From Entoloma clypeatum (taxonomy: Eukaryota; Basidiomycota; Agaricomycetes; Agaricales; Entolomataceae), in assembly GCA_963565915.1 (NCBI GenBank), contig OY751489.1, positions 2,046,001 through 2,110,000 of the forward strand: a stretch of DNA of 64,000 nt, in the 5' to 3' direction. The notes under the pieces were generated by a model that did no database searches, was not told where the DNA came from, and worked only from the letters and a program-made list of their open reading frames with translations. The position numbers and the translations under genes were made by a program. Shown here in pieces: positions 52,592 through 64,000 of this stretch. Position 1 is the stretch's first letter. Each line of letters starts with the position of its first letter.

Positions 52592-53223
52592 ATGTCGAAC
52601 CGGCTGCGATGTGTATACATGGGTAAGTGACCTCGGAAGTGTACGGTATTGTTCAGCTTTTAAAAACCCTCCTTTCCCACATCGACAATCTATCCATTCT
52701 TGTATTAATCAGATGCCGTTATCCTGATTTACACAGCAATAGTAGTCGTATTGTTTACCTCTCATGAGGTTCAACATTGTTGCTTGTCCTCAACTAATCG
52801 ACCAATGCTGAAGCCTTTAATAAAAAAACCCATTGATCCTGTCTTGTTCACTCCTTTGGCTTGTTGGATTTTTTTTTTTTGCGTTTTGCCTCGTGCAGTA
52901 CGGGGTTGAGCTGTCGAGGCGGATCGCTTCACATAGGCTTGATGTATGCCGAAAGTCTATAACGGATTCTACTGAGAGAGGCTATTTCTTCTTCCACCCC
53001 CTGTCGGGTTACATTCAATGATTGCCCTTGTTTAATTTTTTCAGAGCACACCGCACGATGGAGGTAAGTGCAGGGTGTTGCCATCACACAAACACGAAAT
53101 ATATAATTTCGTATGATAGAGTCATGCAGGGCCCTTTTATCATATAGTTCTAGCGGAGAACGAGTACATATTAGTGTTGATACTGGATTATGGTATATCG
53201 TAATGCGGTCAGGAAACAGTTAG
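52592..53223 (+). CDS. Candidate small spliced membrane protein gene (low confidence)
   Basis: Five exons (52592-52622, 52713-52768, 52899-52943, 53045-53063, 53120-53223) can be joined in frame to 84 residues. Donors after exons 1 and 4 match GTAAGTG and acceptors have pyrimidine tracts (TAATTTTTTCAG, GCCTCGTGCAG). The product starts MSNRLRCVYMDAVILIYTAI and has one hydrophobic helix of about 16 residues, then a Ser/Arg-containing tail. I do not recognise it. The chance of stop-free joining at this length is not small, so the gene may be false; the strong donor sites may instead belong to a noncoding spliced transcript. Confidence 0.25.
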
Positions 53224-53514
53224 ACAAGAACGAGAGGATGGCCAAAGCGTGGACAACAACAGCAGCGATAACAGACGGCGGCGGCGAAAGCATCGAAACT
53301 CCTGGGTGGATAAATGGAGGTGGTATATCTCCGACATTCGGAGAGCGATCGCTTAGATAGGCGAGTCGGCGGGGGGTTCGGAGTCGCAAGGTCGTGATGT
53401 GGAAAGCAAAAACAAAGAGTCCAAGAGAAGAACACAATACATGTTTTATTCCCTTGCGGGATGCGTGTGGAAAGTGCGGCCGACAAGTTTCATGGTAGAG
53501 AGGACAACGCGATA

Positions 53515-55239
53515 TCATTGAGGCGTCGCGTATCCAGATCCAGGTGCTGATCCTGGATGAGAATGCCCTTCGCTAAAATAATGGGAGGACGGGTGGTGCG
53601 GCGGCGGAGGCGGTGGCGGTTGCTCCCCTTGGCCCGAATGCCGGGAGTTATAGGAGGAGTAGACATTCTGCACTGGCGAGGAATGGTGAGATGAAAATGG
53701 GTTGGTGGAGAGTGAAGGAGGGGCAGACAGAGGCACCTCCGAGGACATGTAATGGGGGGACGGGGTAGGCCCCGCGGAATGAGGGCCGTGGCCCGAATGA
53801 TACAGCCCCATGTGATGTCGTGTATTGACTTCCATCCCGCTAGCAGGCCCCAGTTGATGAGATCCTCGCGAGACAGGAACTGCCAACATGCCACGTCCCG
53901 AAGGCGCGTAGTCTGAGTGGTGGCTGGCAGGCATTGATTGAAGGGTCAATGGATGGTATAGCTGCAGGCTGTCCGCAGAGGGCATCGATGATCGGCGTGC
54001 GGCAGCATGATCCAAGATGCCCGTCAAGGAATTATTGCGGCCGGTCGGAGGGAAGGGAGCCGTTGTTGTGGGTCCACTAGCGGCCCTGTGCGCGGGAGCA
54101 AGAATGCGACGCCTAGCCTGATGGAAGCATGTAGATTATCAGTGATTGATCATGTAAACAAGGGAGGAAAACATGGGACTGACATTGATCATCCAGTTGG
54201 AGACTTGACTCATGCTCAGTCCTGTGACATGGCAGAGCTGCTTCTTTTCGTCCTCGCTGGGGTAGGGATGATCGGAATGACGGTGAAGCCATGCCTTGAG
54301 GTAATCAGTGGTCTCCTTGGGGAGTTTTCCTCTTTTGCGCTGGGGACGGTCCACCAGGGTCGAGCTGGGGACGGTTTGCGGGGAGCGAGCGGGAGAATTG
54401 GAGACAACAATAGGAGGGGCGGCGGAGGGCATGGGAGGAGAATAAGATGATGGGTTCGCAGAAGGCAACACAAAGTCATTGCTAGGGAAGGACCACTCGC
54501 TCTTTATTGTTGAGAGAGACCTGCGATCATGTTGACCCGAGATACGAGTCGAGCCTGCAAACATCTGTGCCTGGGACATGGGAGCGCTAAAGGAAGCATG
54601 TCGTACGCCATGATCATCATACTTTGCCGTCGGATTGGAGACTTGACCCGGAGTAGAGCTTGGCCGGGGGATTCCAGAAGGAGAGGGATTCCAGCTCTCG
54701 TGCTCAGGGTAAGAGGAAAGACCGGCTGACCTGTGGTAGTCCGAGGAAGCAGGGGAAGCAAAAGCAGAGGAGGAAAATGTGGCGGAGGGAGCGGTGCCGT
54801 TTGAGTAGGGGGAGCTGTCGTACTGACCTACGACATTGAAATTGAGGTCGGTAGAGAGTTTGGGCCGGGGGGGATTTTTATCGGGGTCATCGCTCGTCGT
54901 CGTCGGAGGGAAGGTATAGGTGGAGAGGGGGGTGGGAGGATAAGCGTGACGGAGACTGGTAGGAGGGTACGGCGCGTGTCGAATGCGGCTCTCGGAGAGG
55001 AGAGAGGGCATGGACGCGCGGCGGCCGTCGTGGTGGTGGTATTTGTCCTCGAAGGTTGTGAATATGGAGGGGAGCTGTACCTTTGAGTGATCGTCTTCGG
55101 GCTTGTCCCAGTTGTTTTCGTCGAGGACATTTCTAAGAAGTTTGGGCTGGGGGGAGTCGGCGGGGGTGGCGGAGCGTTTTTCGGGGCGGGAGATGTTTGT
55201 GCTGTCGGTGTCGGCGGTGGAGGCGGCGGAACTGGACAT
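53515..55239 (-). CDS. TALE-class homeodomain transcription factor
   Basis: Two exons give a protein of roughly 550 residues that is mostly Ser/Pro/His-rich and disordered. The homeodomain lies at about residues 300-360: QRKRGKLPKETTDYLKAWL, then HSDHPYPSEDEKKQLCHVTG with the three-residue TALE extension (PYP) between helices 1 and 2, and the recognition helix SMSQVSNWMINARRRIL, completed by an intron placed inside helix 3. Ile within the WMIN turn (WFxN in classical homeodomains) is common in TALE proteins. The C-terminal tail has a run of seven Pro. Such factors control development and fruiting in mushrooms; which orthologue this is cannot be settled here. The start is MSSSAASTADTDSTN; long purine/pyrimidine tracts lie upstream. 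Confidence 0.88.
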
Positions 55240-55715
55240 GCGTCGGGGAGGGTAGTCTAATTCTGAGTCGGGGTGACTGGAAGGGGAAAAGATGTGAAAG
55301 AGAAGTGTGTGAGAGGTAGAAGACGAACATTATAGGGGGAGACGCGTCTGGGGAGAGATCGTGGTTAAGAAAGGAAATGGAGTCAATGTCGTGCTTGTCA
55401 GAGCGGCTAAGTGAGAACGTCAGGCCCTGGGTGACAGCGGCAAGTATGTGTCAACTCACAGCGCGTATTGGAGTTGTGCGACGTTGTAGCTGTTCAGCTG
55501 CTGCATATCAAGGGATGAAGTATTAAGAATTTAAAAAAAACGAGACGGGGTTATAAGAGGAACGGCTGCGAATAAGTAAACTAACATCTAGGAACATATT
55601 CAATTCAATAAAAAAAAAGATGCAAAGTCCCAGCTCGCGCGCTGGTCCGCTTTCCTTTTATGGCTTAATTGCTTCCGTGCCTGACGCTTCCTATCGTAAT
55701 ATCTAACTAAAATCT
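55240..55715. other. Intergenic leader of the homeodomain gene
   Basis: This 476 bp lies between the homeodomain gene start and the end of the Cdc11-like gene on the same strand. It has purine-rich runs (55250-55380) and two A-rich tracts (55533-55541, 55610-55618). No gene is seen. It likely carries the homeodomain promoter and 5' leader. Confidence 0.4.
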
Positions 55716-58700
55716 TCATCTCTTCCCAAGGATCCCAACCAACAAATGCTGTGCCTTCGCCCGCTCCTTCTCACTCACGTCCACCCCATCCACCATCCGC
55801 ACCCGCGGACACGCTCGCATAATCAATCCACGGTACGCAAGTCGTCCGACGTACGACTCGTTTGGTAGATCCCGTCGGAATTTGCAGTCCAGCTCCTGCC
55901 AGCTCCCTCCCTCCTTCCGTTTCCCCCCTTCTCCACCTCCCTCCGACGGCTGCAGTGCTCCAGGTATGTCTCGCACAAGAAGTGGCAAATACCATCCAAG
56001 CGTGCACGGGTTCATTCTATACAAACAACAACCAAGATCAGTACAAACACCCAACAAATAGCTTCCACGCCCATCTCTTAAATGAAAATGAAAAAAAAAA
56101 AAACCAACACAAAAGAACGTACCTGAAGTCAAGCATCTCCACATCCGGCATCCGTTGAAGTATGCGGATCAGTGGTTTCGTCCCTTTCAACCGCGAACCG
56201 ATGATCGTAAGTTTCTTCAGTCTTGTCAGTCCTTCAAGAGGCCGAGCATCTTCCAAGAAATTGTAGTTCAGATTGAGCACTCTCAGATTCGGCGCGACTC
56301 GCGATAGATCCTCGGGAAGCGCGGTAAGTCGACACGCCGCTAATTCCAAATATAGCAGGTTATAGCATGGCTCGCTCAGAAACCCGCTCTTCAGTGGATT
56401 ACCTGTCGCCGTCGTCATCATCATCAACAAAGTGCGCAATTTATCGAAAGCATGTATAACAAAAACCCACCAGAGAGGTACAACCGCTTTACATCGCGAA
56501 TATCGCGGGTCAAAAGGTTACTAGACCATGAGCTAAGTTAGTTATGCCCCAATCAAATCACTTCATGAATTCGTACAGTCCACGCCCGCTCTGATTCCGC
56601 AGGCTCAGGTTTTCAAGCTTCGTCAGTCGCTCCAGCTTGACCAAGCCGGAAAGCGCATTGTTGTCTGCATAAAGCGTGCGGAGGTTCGGCATGCCCCCGA
56701 CGTGCAGCTGGTGCAGCCGATTACCGCTCAACCGGAGGATTCGTAGCTTGGGCATGGTACCTTCCACTTCTAGCGTCCTGACCTCGTTGTTATCTGATAG
56801 GACAGTCATTCACCGCCCATCATTGTGCCTCCTCGGCCAAAGGTACACACCTATATTCAACGCAACGAGGGCTTGCAGAGCGGCCAGGCCTCGAAGATCA
56901 TCCAATCGATTCCGGCTCATATTCAACATCTCCAACCGACTCCTGGGAACATACACATCAGCTTCTTGACGGCGTGAGAGAAAACAAGAGTCCCGCGACG
57001 CACCATCGGTGTTGCGTGAGATCTACAGATCTTATAGAGTTCCCCTGCAGGCTCAATTTCACAAGACTGTCCAGTCCTTGCAGTCCCTCGAGGCCCGTTA
57101 TCTTATTTCCGTCGGCTTTCAGCTCCCGCAAGTGCCGCAGGCACGCTAATTCTGGCACAACACACCCTCAGCAAACTGATAATCTGAAACGTTGAGACGC
57201 TCACGGTTCAAGGACTCGATGTCATTTTGACTGATGTCCAAGTTTTCAAGATTAAGCAAATGACTATAGGATGTGAGCCTTGTCAGGCTGTACAAGTGAT
57301 CATCAAGATGTGACGCATGAATGAGGCAATCCGTCTCGAAATTTTCAATGACACACACCTGTTGGATGCGACAGATAATGTCCGGACCGTGGCCGGGACC
57401 CCACTCAGCCACGCCAATTGATTGCCGTTCCTGTGTGCATACCGTCAGATCCTAATGGATTATGGAATAATGAAATTCCAATCATGCGGAGATACGTACA
57501 AGTTCAATCCGTCCAACCGTGGTAAGAATTCTTTGAGACGCGCGACGCTCTCCAATTTCTTCCCAGACAAATCAATAGAGTTGAGCTCCTCCCAGCGCGG
57601 TACAAACGGCTGAACATCGGTAATGACCTCCACTAGCCGATCGTGAGCAACAGCAAAGGAACACTCGGTAAGGAACGTCGCATTCCCAGTCTGGCTATCT
57701 TCTGTGTATGAGATCCGATGCGTACGAGACCGAGAAAATATTCGCCGGCCCGATTCCGAAGGATGGCTGGGGCTGGCCCGCCGCGACAACAATGCTTGGA
57801 TCTCTGACCTCTCCGACCTGGCTGTACTACTGGTCTTGGAGGGGGATTCATCAGATTCTACCGGAAATCATATTTCGTGACTCATAACAGATTAGAGCAT
57901 GGAAGCTCTTACCTGTATCCTCCAAGGCCTCCATCATCTGCGCGATCCGACGAGAGCGAGCGGATGGGACAATCCCACCAGTCGTATCAGCTGAGCTTAG
58001 GAATGTCCCCACGTCTCCTCCCCCCAGCCCCTGTATCGGACCATCTCGCTTGCCATCAGAAAAACTCACTGACCGGTGGTGCCCTTTCTTATTGAGAGGC
58101 GTTTGATACTTCGACCTGCTGGGATCTTTGAGAGCAGATGCTGGCGTCACGGTGCGACTCTTAAGAGCTGATCGGATAATAGGTGCTCCTGCGACTAGAG
58201 AATGGCTACGGTGTGGCGTTCTTGGGTCGAGCACGGCATCCATTGGTGGTGCTTCTCCCTCGACGTTACCAGGGTCATTGGACTTTGACATCGACTGGTC
58301 CAAAGGATCGTCCGAATCGTATTCCTTGAGCTCGTTCGTGATCGTCGGGCCCTGGTCATCTTGATCATCGTCTGAATCCGTCGTCTCGTCACCGTCATCG
58401 ATGGTCTCCACACCTGTCATCACGTCAACAATCAGCGCTGTCGGGTTGTCCGTCAAAAAGCTCGTCATATCCATTTCTTCCTCGTCGATCTCGGACCTCT
58501 CCTCTATCCGACTCATATCGCCACCAGGAAGTTGCATCTTTTCCGTCTCCAGCTCATCTGGCTCGTCGTCGCGCACGCTCCTCGAGTCATCCCGGAGACT
58601 CTCAATGTCTCCAAACGGATCTTCGCTGGCCTCGTCTGGCGCACTGGGGGTACCCCTCCCATCATCAATCTGTGTCGCCCGGGCAGTATTCTTCACCCAT

Positions 58701-60532
58701 CTCATCATCACCTTGTCAAAAAGCATATCTCCCAGTTTATCCGGGAGCTCAGGGAGATCTGTAGGTGCAATTGTGCGTATATGAGCAGGACCAGCGTGCT
58801 TCACGAATGACGGGACACTTCCAGCAGTAAGCGTCGTACCCGATGCTGTACTTGAGGAAACAAAACGGTTTAGATCTTCAGCTCGAACGGAGGAAGGAGG
58901 GTAGGAGGGCGGAGCAAGACTTGATGGCACAGCAAGATGGGAGGTCGCCGAAACCAAAGACACACGACTCATGGGCGGGCGTGGATTAGAATTGGGTGAG
59001 CGCACCGAGCCCTCCGAGAAAGATCGTTCCTGGATAGAGAGCCGCGATATGTCATCAACAAGTTGCTGGCCACCCACTTGCGTGGAGGCCAAACGCCGAC
59101 TACCATCTCGAGTGTTAGACTTGACCCTTGGTGAGTTCGACTTGACAGAAGATGTCCTGCGGGGACTTTGGACTTGCTGCTTCGCTCTGTCACCTGGAAA
59201 ATGTTGGGAACTGTTAAAGGACATAGGCGCCTGGGATAAGCGCGATGCATCGCGGTCGACTTGCGTGGCGGAATGAGAAGTAACTGTGTCTTCTGAATAC
59301 AAGCGTTTATGACCTTTCATGTCTTGCTTTATCTGCGCCATCAGAGTTGCCGCTTGTTCCCGATAAGTCAAGGAAGAAGATGGACTGCTAGATTTCGATC
59401 TAACGTCACCAATCCCAGGAACACGCAAAAAGGAGGAACGGCGACCTGTGAAGAAGATTAATAAGAGGCGTGCCATCTGTAGCGCCCATTAAATACCATA
59501 CGGATGTTTTTCATTGGGGATAGCATGGCTATCCTGCGGCGGCGGAGAGTCTTCTGTATTGCTGGCGACCGTGGATATAGTGGAAAAATCACGAGCTTGT
59601 TTGATCTGCTGCATGAGAGAGCGGGATTCACCCACGTAGTCCTTGAAGACTTTGGGCCGAGCAATAGATGCCCCCTCCCCGGCTCCTTCGCCATAGAAAT
59701 CAGTGCGAGGGCTCAGCTTGACACGCTTTGCGCTCCTCAAATGGGATATGTCGACGACAGAGTCTGTGACCTCAGAAACACGGGATAAAACATGACTGGA
59801 ACCAGTGGGAGAGGGCGTTGTGCCTGTACCAGGCCCCGAATTAATGGCAATCGAGTCAACCATGGCCGATAGATGTTCCCGAGTGTATGTGTCGTACTGA
59901 AATTGGAAGAGGCGTAGACGGGGGTCAGTCGCAGGCGCAGCTTTGCTGTAATTAGTTGGCGGATTAGGTGTACTTTGTGCCTGTGGAAATCCTGAGCCGT
60001 GGTCCATGCTCGGACCCAGGAAGCTTTCTCTAGGTACTGCAAAGGTGAATTGGCAAGCAATGCTCGCCTTTCGTCCATGGAAAGACGCCATATTGGGTAT
60101 ATCTGTCTCGATGATCTCGTCCACCTCATCTTCGGCGGGGGGTGATAGAAGCGGTTGTTGGATAGATTGTGGTATGATAGATGAGGCATTGGGTGGCGAC
60201 GGCGGTTCAAACATGCGCTCAAGGGGCATCGGAGTAAAGAAATCTTTGATGATCCCCTTCTTCTGGATACCAGGCGTCTTGGGAATCAATGGTGCGCTTG
60301 GAATGTTCTCCCGGACCAGAAATGTTCCAACAGCGGGTTGGGATATACTTCTGGACGAGGAAGCGCTGAATTCACTGTTGATGTGTATGAGTGGGTCGAG
60401 AGGTGTGGTTATTGAGATCGAGCGAGTGCCGTAGGTTAGGTTCGCCTCGTCATCGCTGTCGCGTTCCTCCAGATCGATCCATTCGTCTTGCAACTCTTCG
60501 GTCTGCCATGCTGGCGCTGTGGCCGTTGACAT
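55716..60532 (-). CDS. CDC11: Cdc11/Nud1-type leucine-rich-repeat scaffold of the septation network
   Basis: A very long protein (about 1,400 residues). The N-terminal ~850 residues are disordered, Ser/Pro/Asp-rich, beginning MSTATAPAWQTEELQDEW and including FHGRKASIACQFTFAVPRES, DFYGEGAGEG and REQAATLMAQIKQDMKGHKR. The C-terminal part holds at least ten leucine-rich repeats: LNSIDLSGKKLESVARLKEF, LENLDISQNDIESL, LRELKADGNKITGLEGLQ, LVKLSLQGNSIRSVDL, LRILRLSGNRLHQLHV, LRTLYADNNALSGL, LYLELAACRLTALPEDL and LRVLNLNYNFLEDARPLEG. A cap with RACPRVRMVDGVDVSEKER ends the protein. This layout matches fission-yeast Cdc11 and budding-yeast Nud1, the spindle-pole scaffolds of the septation/mitotic-exit network. 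Introns are short and fall mostly between repeats. Confidence 0.88.
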
Positions 60533-61582
60533 TATTGTTGATCACGACGATGGACGTCTGTGGACTGTTGTTGGTTCCGACAAAAATAATGTTCTGTTCA
60601 CAATGGTTGAATTATCACGTGATCGTTCTGGCACATCTGACGTAAAGGTGTGTTTAGCAACTGTGCTATGCAATTCATGGTACCAGTTGTGTCCTGGCCT
60701 GTCTATTAAGTGGTTGAAGAAGACGACGCGACATTAGGTCCCAGGTCATCCCCAACCCGCAGTCACCGGTCAGTAACTAGTGGTGTTCAGTACCACTGGA
60801 GAACTTGAACACTCCATCTCTTCAGCGATAAGCCGGGATAAACGATTGGCTTTGCTGGCGTGATCTCTAGAATCCTCAAGCACTCATGATCTATGGATAA
60901 ACAGCATGCTATAGCAGAAAAGGATAGCCAGATACACTAATTTTACCACCTGTACCCAGTATCAGATTTTTATCAGCACCGAAGATCCTGGAACACCATT
61001 CGAGCCGATCTTGGGAGACAGCCCCACAATTCTCGGAACATTGTACTCGCTAGTATGTTTCGTATTTCTTATAGTCGATATGCTCATGCACGCACGCAAA
61101 GAATTTTCATTCCTCTCGTATGCCAGCACACCTTTCTTTTTCCAACAAGCACAAGATTTATTCCGCAGTCCGGTTCTTCTGCTTTCCAGTGTGCAATGGC
61201 AATCCATGCCGTTGTCAAGGAGGGCGATACATCCCCCTAGCCCGGAGATACGAAGCAAGCTAGACCCAGCTTGTTTCACTAACAGCGCGGACGATCAAGG
61301 CTCGCGAATGTGACGAATCAACTGCTGTTCAACTTTCACCGTGGGGTTCCCATATTGGAAAGACTAACTTCCGCCGATTGCCAGCGATTGACGTATTTTC
61401 GTCAGAGAGTGCCAGAGTCAGCGACATGGCTCCCCCTTATTGACGAGACTATCTCACAGTGACAAATATGCAGAGGTGAACAGCAATTGATCGAACCGTT
61501 CAATATTCAAATATTCAATCTTCAAAGCCCCATTCGAATCTCATCCACATATGGTCCTCAGAAGTACACACAAGTGCATGTG
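60533..61582. other. Intergenic region upstream of the Cdc11-like gene
   Basis: About 1 kb without a supported gene. Open frames near 60962-61313 on both strands have no family resemblance. A small AT repeat of the form TTCAATATTCAAATATTCAA lies near 61500-61520. Confidence 0.4.
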
Positions 61583-62100
61583 TCAATCGATGTTGTAAAT
61601 ACTTCCGCCCTTCTCTTCCTCGTCGCCTAATTGAGCCTGATCTGCCCAAATCAGGAACTTATTCAATTGATTGAGTGTGCTGCCCATCTGGACCAAGTAA
61701 GGAAGAGCTTCGCGATCCAGTCTCGGTATCTGGTTCGACGAAGATTCGGTACATGCTGAGCGCTGAATTTGGTGCAACTCGAAGACCAATGTAAGAACAA
61801 GGTACAGATTGATTAGATTGGATTTTTCAATCGATTACCAGTTTAGGGACCTAAACCAGCCGCTTTCAAGGTCGTTAAGCGACCAGGAAGTCGAGAGGAT
61901 CTGTTAGTAGGAATCTAATCCGAGTGGATACAGATGCATTTATGGAAGGTGTTGTTCAGTTTGCGCTGATGCTGTATGGAGTTATTAGGTGGCTTGGCAA
62001 GGCCACAGTCTACCTGATTGGATAAGGTACGTGTAGGTGTTGAAGAGACGTTGGGTTGTAATGCGAGGATGCTTGTCGAGTAGTGGCGAAGATGAGGCAT
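61583..62100 (-). CDS. Possible small gene, exon structure unresolved
   Basis: An exon starting MPHLRHYSTSILALQPNVSS and ending at a donor-like site at 62013-62012 would suit a mitochondrial presequence. Downstream on the same strand a good open stretch reads NQIPRLDREALPYLVQMGST and NQLNKFLIWADQAQLGDEE before a stop at 61583. The joining exon (perhaps ILSTSWSLNDLESG) relies on weak splice sites. The two ends could also belong to different genes. Family not recognised. Confidence 0.3.
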
Positions 62101-62274
62101 AAAATAGAATCTAAAGCAAGGTAATGCAAAGGGGAGTCCGAATTGTATCTCTATGTCATAGGAGTTTATGCAGCATGCAATCTAAGTACTTGATGAAGGA
62201 CGAGATGTTGATGGTAATGACGGGCATTGGCGGCCTAGTGTATAGAGAAGGGAGGGTGCGATGAAAAATGATGG

Positions 62275-63036
62275 CTATCGTGGAATCGTGGACATGACAG
62301 AGGCCTCACGAACACGGATAGGCTTTCGGTCCTCGATTCGCCGCATCAGGTATTTCTCGAAATCGAAAGGGGCAGCGTCTGTCTCTAACGACACGCCGCC
62401 TTCTTCTAGATTGTCATCCTTGCTCGGTACCATCCAAGTCGAAGAGTATGAAGACGTATGTGCAGACGGTGACGGATGCATGGGTTTGAGAGATCGAACC
62501 GGTGAGCGCCCTCTGGATGAAATCGGTGTCAACTGGATGGTAGCCGGCGTCATCGTATGGCCAACTCTAGCTGCCGCATGGCCGGATATGTCATCACGTT
62601 GAACATTTGTGCTGACATTGAAAGGGTAGCGTGTCTGCGACCCTGTCTTTGCGGCTTTCCATACCTGGCGTCTGGAGCCAGAGCCATTTTGAAGAGAAAA
62701 CTTCGGGAATGTGTAGAGAAAGGGTTCTTGTGCCTTTGCACCGTTAGTGTCTGAGAAGCCAAGCGCATACTGTGAAGAGGCGTTCGAGGATACGGGTGAC
62801 ATTTCGAAAATCAAGTCTGGTGATGTTGAACCACCCATAGGAGAGATATTGATCACCGAAGTGATTCCTCGACGGCGGTGCGGGATTTCTATAGGCAGCG
62901 ACGGTTTGTGAGGGACGTGGTGATGAATAGCATTAGATGGGGAAGCGTCGGTGAGAGCAGGCTTTGACAGAGCCTAACCGCAGTACGATTGAGATTTAAA
63001 CATCTCATTAGGCACGGAGACTTGAAGACGTACCAT
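62275..63036 (-). CDS. Unidentified Ser/Pro-rich protein; start codon alone in its exon
   Basis: One long exon (62275-62973) is open for 232 codons and is joined by a GT-AG intron (62974-63033) to an ATG that forms the whole coding part of the first exon, giving 233 residues. The text reads ALSKPALTDASPSNAIHHHV, HRRRGITSVINISPMGGSTS, a Ser/Arg/Thr-rich middle, and a more structured end PFDFEKYLMRRIEDRKPIRV. No known domain is seen. The RRRGITSVINISP and FEKYLMRRIEDRKPIRV segments look conserved rather than random. The Vip1-like gene is divergent, about 800 bp away. Confidence 0.5.
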
Positions 63037-63843
63037 AGGAAAAAACTACAAGTGGTATTCTGGTCGATACAGTGGTACCCCTGTTATCGCCCTTGCTTTG
63101 TTCTCCCGAGGACACGAGACGATGTTGCTCCGATGCTCGAGGCAGTGACGGCCGCCCGATTGTATAGCAGTTGAATGTGGACGGAAGGGATGGTGGTGAA
63201 GGACAGAAGTTATCGAGGACAGCCACTCAACTTTCCGAGCGATGATTTGGTAGCAAATTGACTCCGCAGCAGGTAGGTACTTGGCACAGCGGATATCGTT
63301 TTTGGATAGTATGAATGTCTTGACAAGATCGAGATTCTGTTCTGTGTCGGGGAAACTGAAGAATCTTGGTCAGTAGTATTTTCCCTTACGTGAGCCACGT
63401 GGTGCCTGCCACGATTCCTCCGAATATGCGGTTTGTCGAGTGGACTTGTGCTGGATGCCATTATCTACCCCGCACTGGGTCAAGTACAGACGATGTACGT
63501 ATGCAGATCACTACATGAATGATGCTATTCTCGTCATTTGCTTCCGGGGGGGGGGGGAAAAACATATGATTAACAGTATACAGGGCCATCTGAGTTTCTG
63601 AAACAGCGGCGATTCACAGCAGTTACTCTACCGACCGCTGACCAGCTACTGACACGGATGGCCGTTGATCACGCTGAACTCAGTGTCTAAGTTGTTGCTG
63701 GGCCGCGCAGTCGTGTGTAGCCGCAAGTGCCGCGGAGATGAAAACTGGGACTCCGCATTCACATGCTGGTGATGTCATGGATAAGCAGTGCAAGGCTCTC
63801 GGTGGAACAGTTGAGTCTCAAATCTTTCTCGCTTCCAACCACC
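63037..63843. other. Divergent promoter region with a G12 tract
   Basis: This stretch separates the Ser/Pro-rich gene from the Vip1-like gene. A minus-strand open frame (63210-63461) could not be joined to anything and looks like chance or 5' leader. A run of twelve G followed by five A lies at 63546-63562. The Vip1-like promoter should lie at the right end. Confidence 0.4.
63546..63557 (+). repeat. Homopolymer of twelve G
   Basis: Twelve consecutive G, directly followed by AAAAA. It lies about 290 bp upstream of the Vip1-like start codon. Its length should be treated with care because such runs are prone to slippage and read error. Confidence 0.7.
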
Positions 63844-64000
63844 ATGTCGAACTCAGTAACCGTTCGTCTCTCCCGCCATAGTCCACACTCTCTTCAACCT
63901 CTCACTGTTATCCGCTAGGTATCCGGCATTTCTGCAACCACCTCCGAAACTCAACTTCGCGAGTTCTTTTCGTACGTCCGGTGACATCGCATCAGAACGC
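63844..64000 (+). CDS. 5' part of a Vip1-like RRM RNA-binding protein (truncated by window end)
   Basis: Exon 1 (63844-63861) gives MSNSVT and exon 2 (63919-63971) continues VSGISATTSETQLREFFS, followed by a GTACGT donor that runs out of the window. The pattern V-x-GI-xx-TTSE-xxL-x-(E/D)FFS is the first strand and helix of an RRM. A start immediately at the RRM and the MSN-x-V opening are typical of fungal Vip1-like proteins. The family binds RNA; the exact role is not clear. Only 23 residues are visible, so family assignment rests on the motif and exon layout. Confidence 0.6.

Noticed and set aside
58401..58784. Plus-strand 127-codon open frame inside the Cdc11-like gene
   Set aside because: It is antisense to the Ser/Asp-rich coding exon and its Ser/Ile-rich low-complexity text is what such an exon gives on the other strand.
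57851..60532. Two separate genes (an upstream disordered protein and a downstream LRR protein)
   Set aside because: The strand, short introns and the known long disordered N-terminus of Cdc11/Nud1 proteins favour one gene; no promoter-size gap or terminal stop separates the parts.

Overview
This 64 kb window is nuclear DNA of a filamentous basidiomycete, most likely an Agaricomycete. Genes are dense and lie on both strands. They are broken by many 45-70 bp GT-AG introns and often sit only 60-250 bp apart. The families also fit a mushroom-forming fungus: a fungal hybrid phytochrome, a TALE homeodomain regulator, a Dug2-type WD40/M20 fusion, a Cdc11/Nud1 scaffold, a GT61 glycosyltransferase, and a P-loop protein resembling a family that is expanded in Agaricomycetes. 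I saw no rRNA, tRNA, CRISPR array or intact transposon.

Layout. 0-7.5 kb: a C2H2 zinc-finger protein, then mS41/FYV4, MON1 and POP4 on the minus strand. 7.5-19 kb: the spliceosomal DEAH helicase PRP2, an SDR dehydrogenase, a CaiB-type CoA-transferase and the Fe-S helicase CHL1. 19-33 kb: DUG2 (minus), then on the plus strand a large disordered protein with two SUMO-interaction-like motifs and a UIM-like motif, a GT61 enzyme and the P-loop protein. 33-39 kb: the phytochrome and an ABHD12-type hydrolase, head to tail and touching at an ATGA overlap. 39.5-49 kb: BOR1-like transporter, histidine-phosphatase-like membrane protein, IWR1, UreG, USB1 and an unidentified spliced gene. 49-64 kb: METTL25/RRNAD1-type methyltransferase, a 3 kb gap with one weak small-gene candidate, the homeodomain gene, the CDC11/NUD1-like scaffold, two poorly defined small genes, and the first two coding exons of a Vip1-like RRM protein.

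The genes are mostly housekeeping and do not form one pathway. RNA biology is well represented: POP4 (RNase P/MRP), PRP2 and USB1 (splicing and U6 maturation), IWR1 (Pol II import), mS41 (mitochondrial ribosome) and the RRM gene. Light sensing and development are represented by the phytochrome and the homeodomain protein. Cell division is represented by CHL1 and the Cdc11-like scaffold. The most promising undescribed candidates are the putative dual SUMO/ubiquitin reader at 24.2-27.1 kb, the P-loop protein with a possible nuclease-like C-terminus at 29.3-32.3 kb, and the telobox-bearing 64 bp divergent promoter between ureG and USB1.

Exon structures were inferred by eye from splice signals and reading-frame continuity. 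Gene ends are usually firm; some starts are ambiguous and are marked so.
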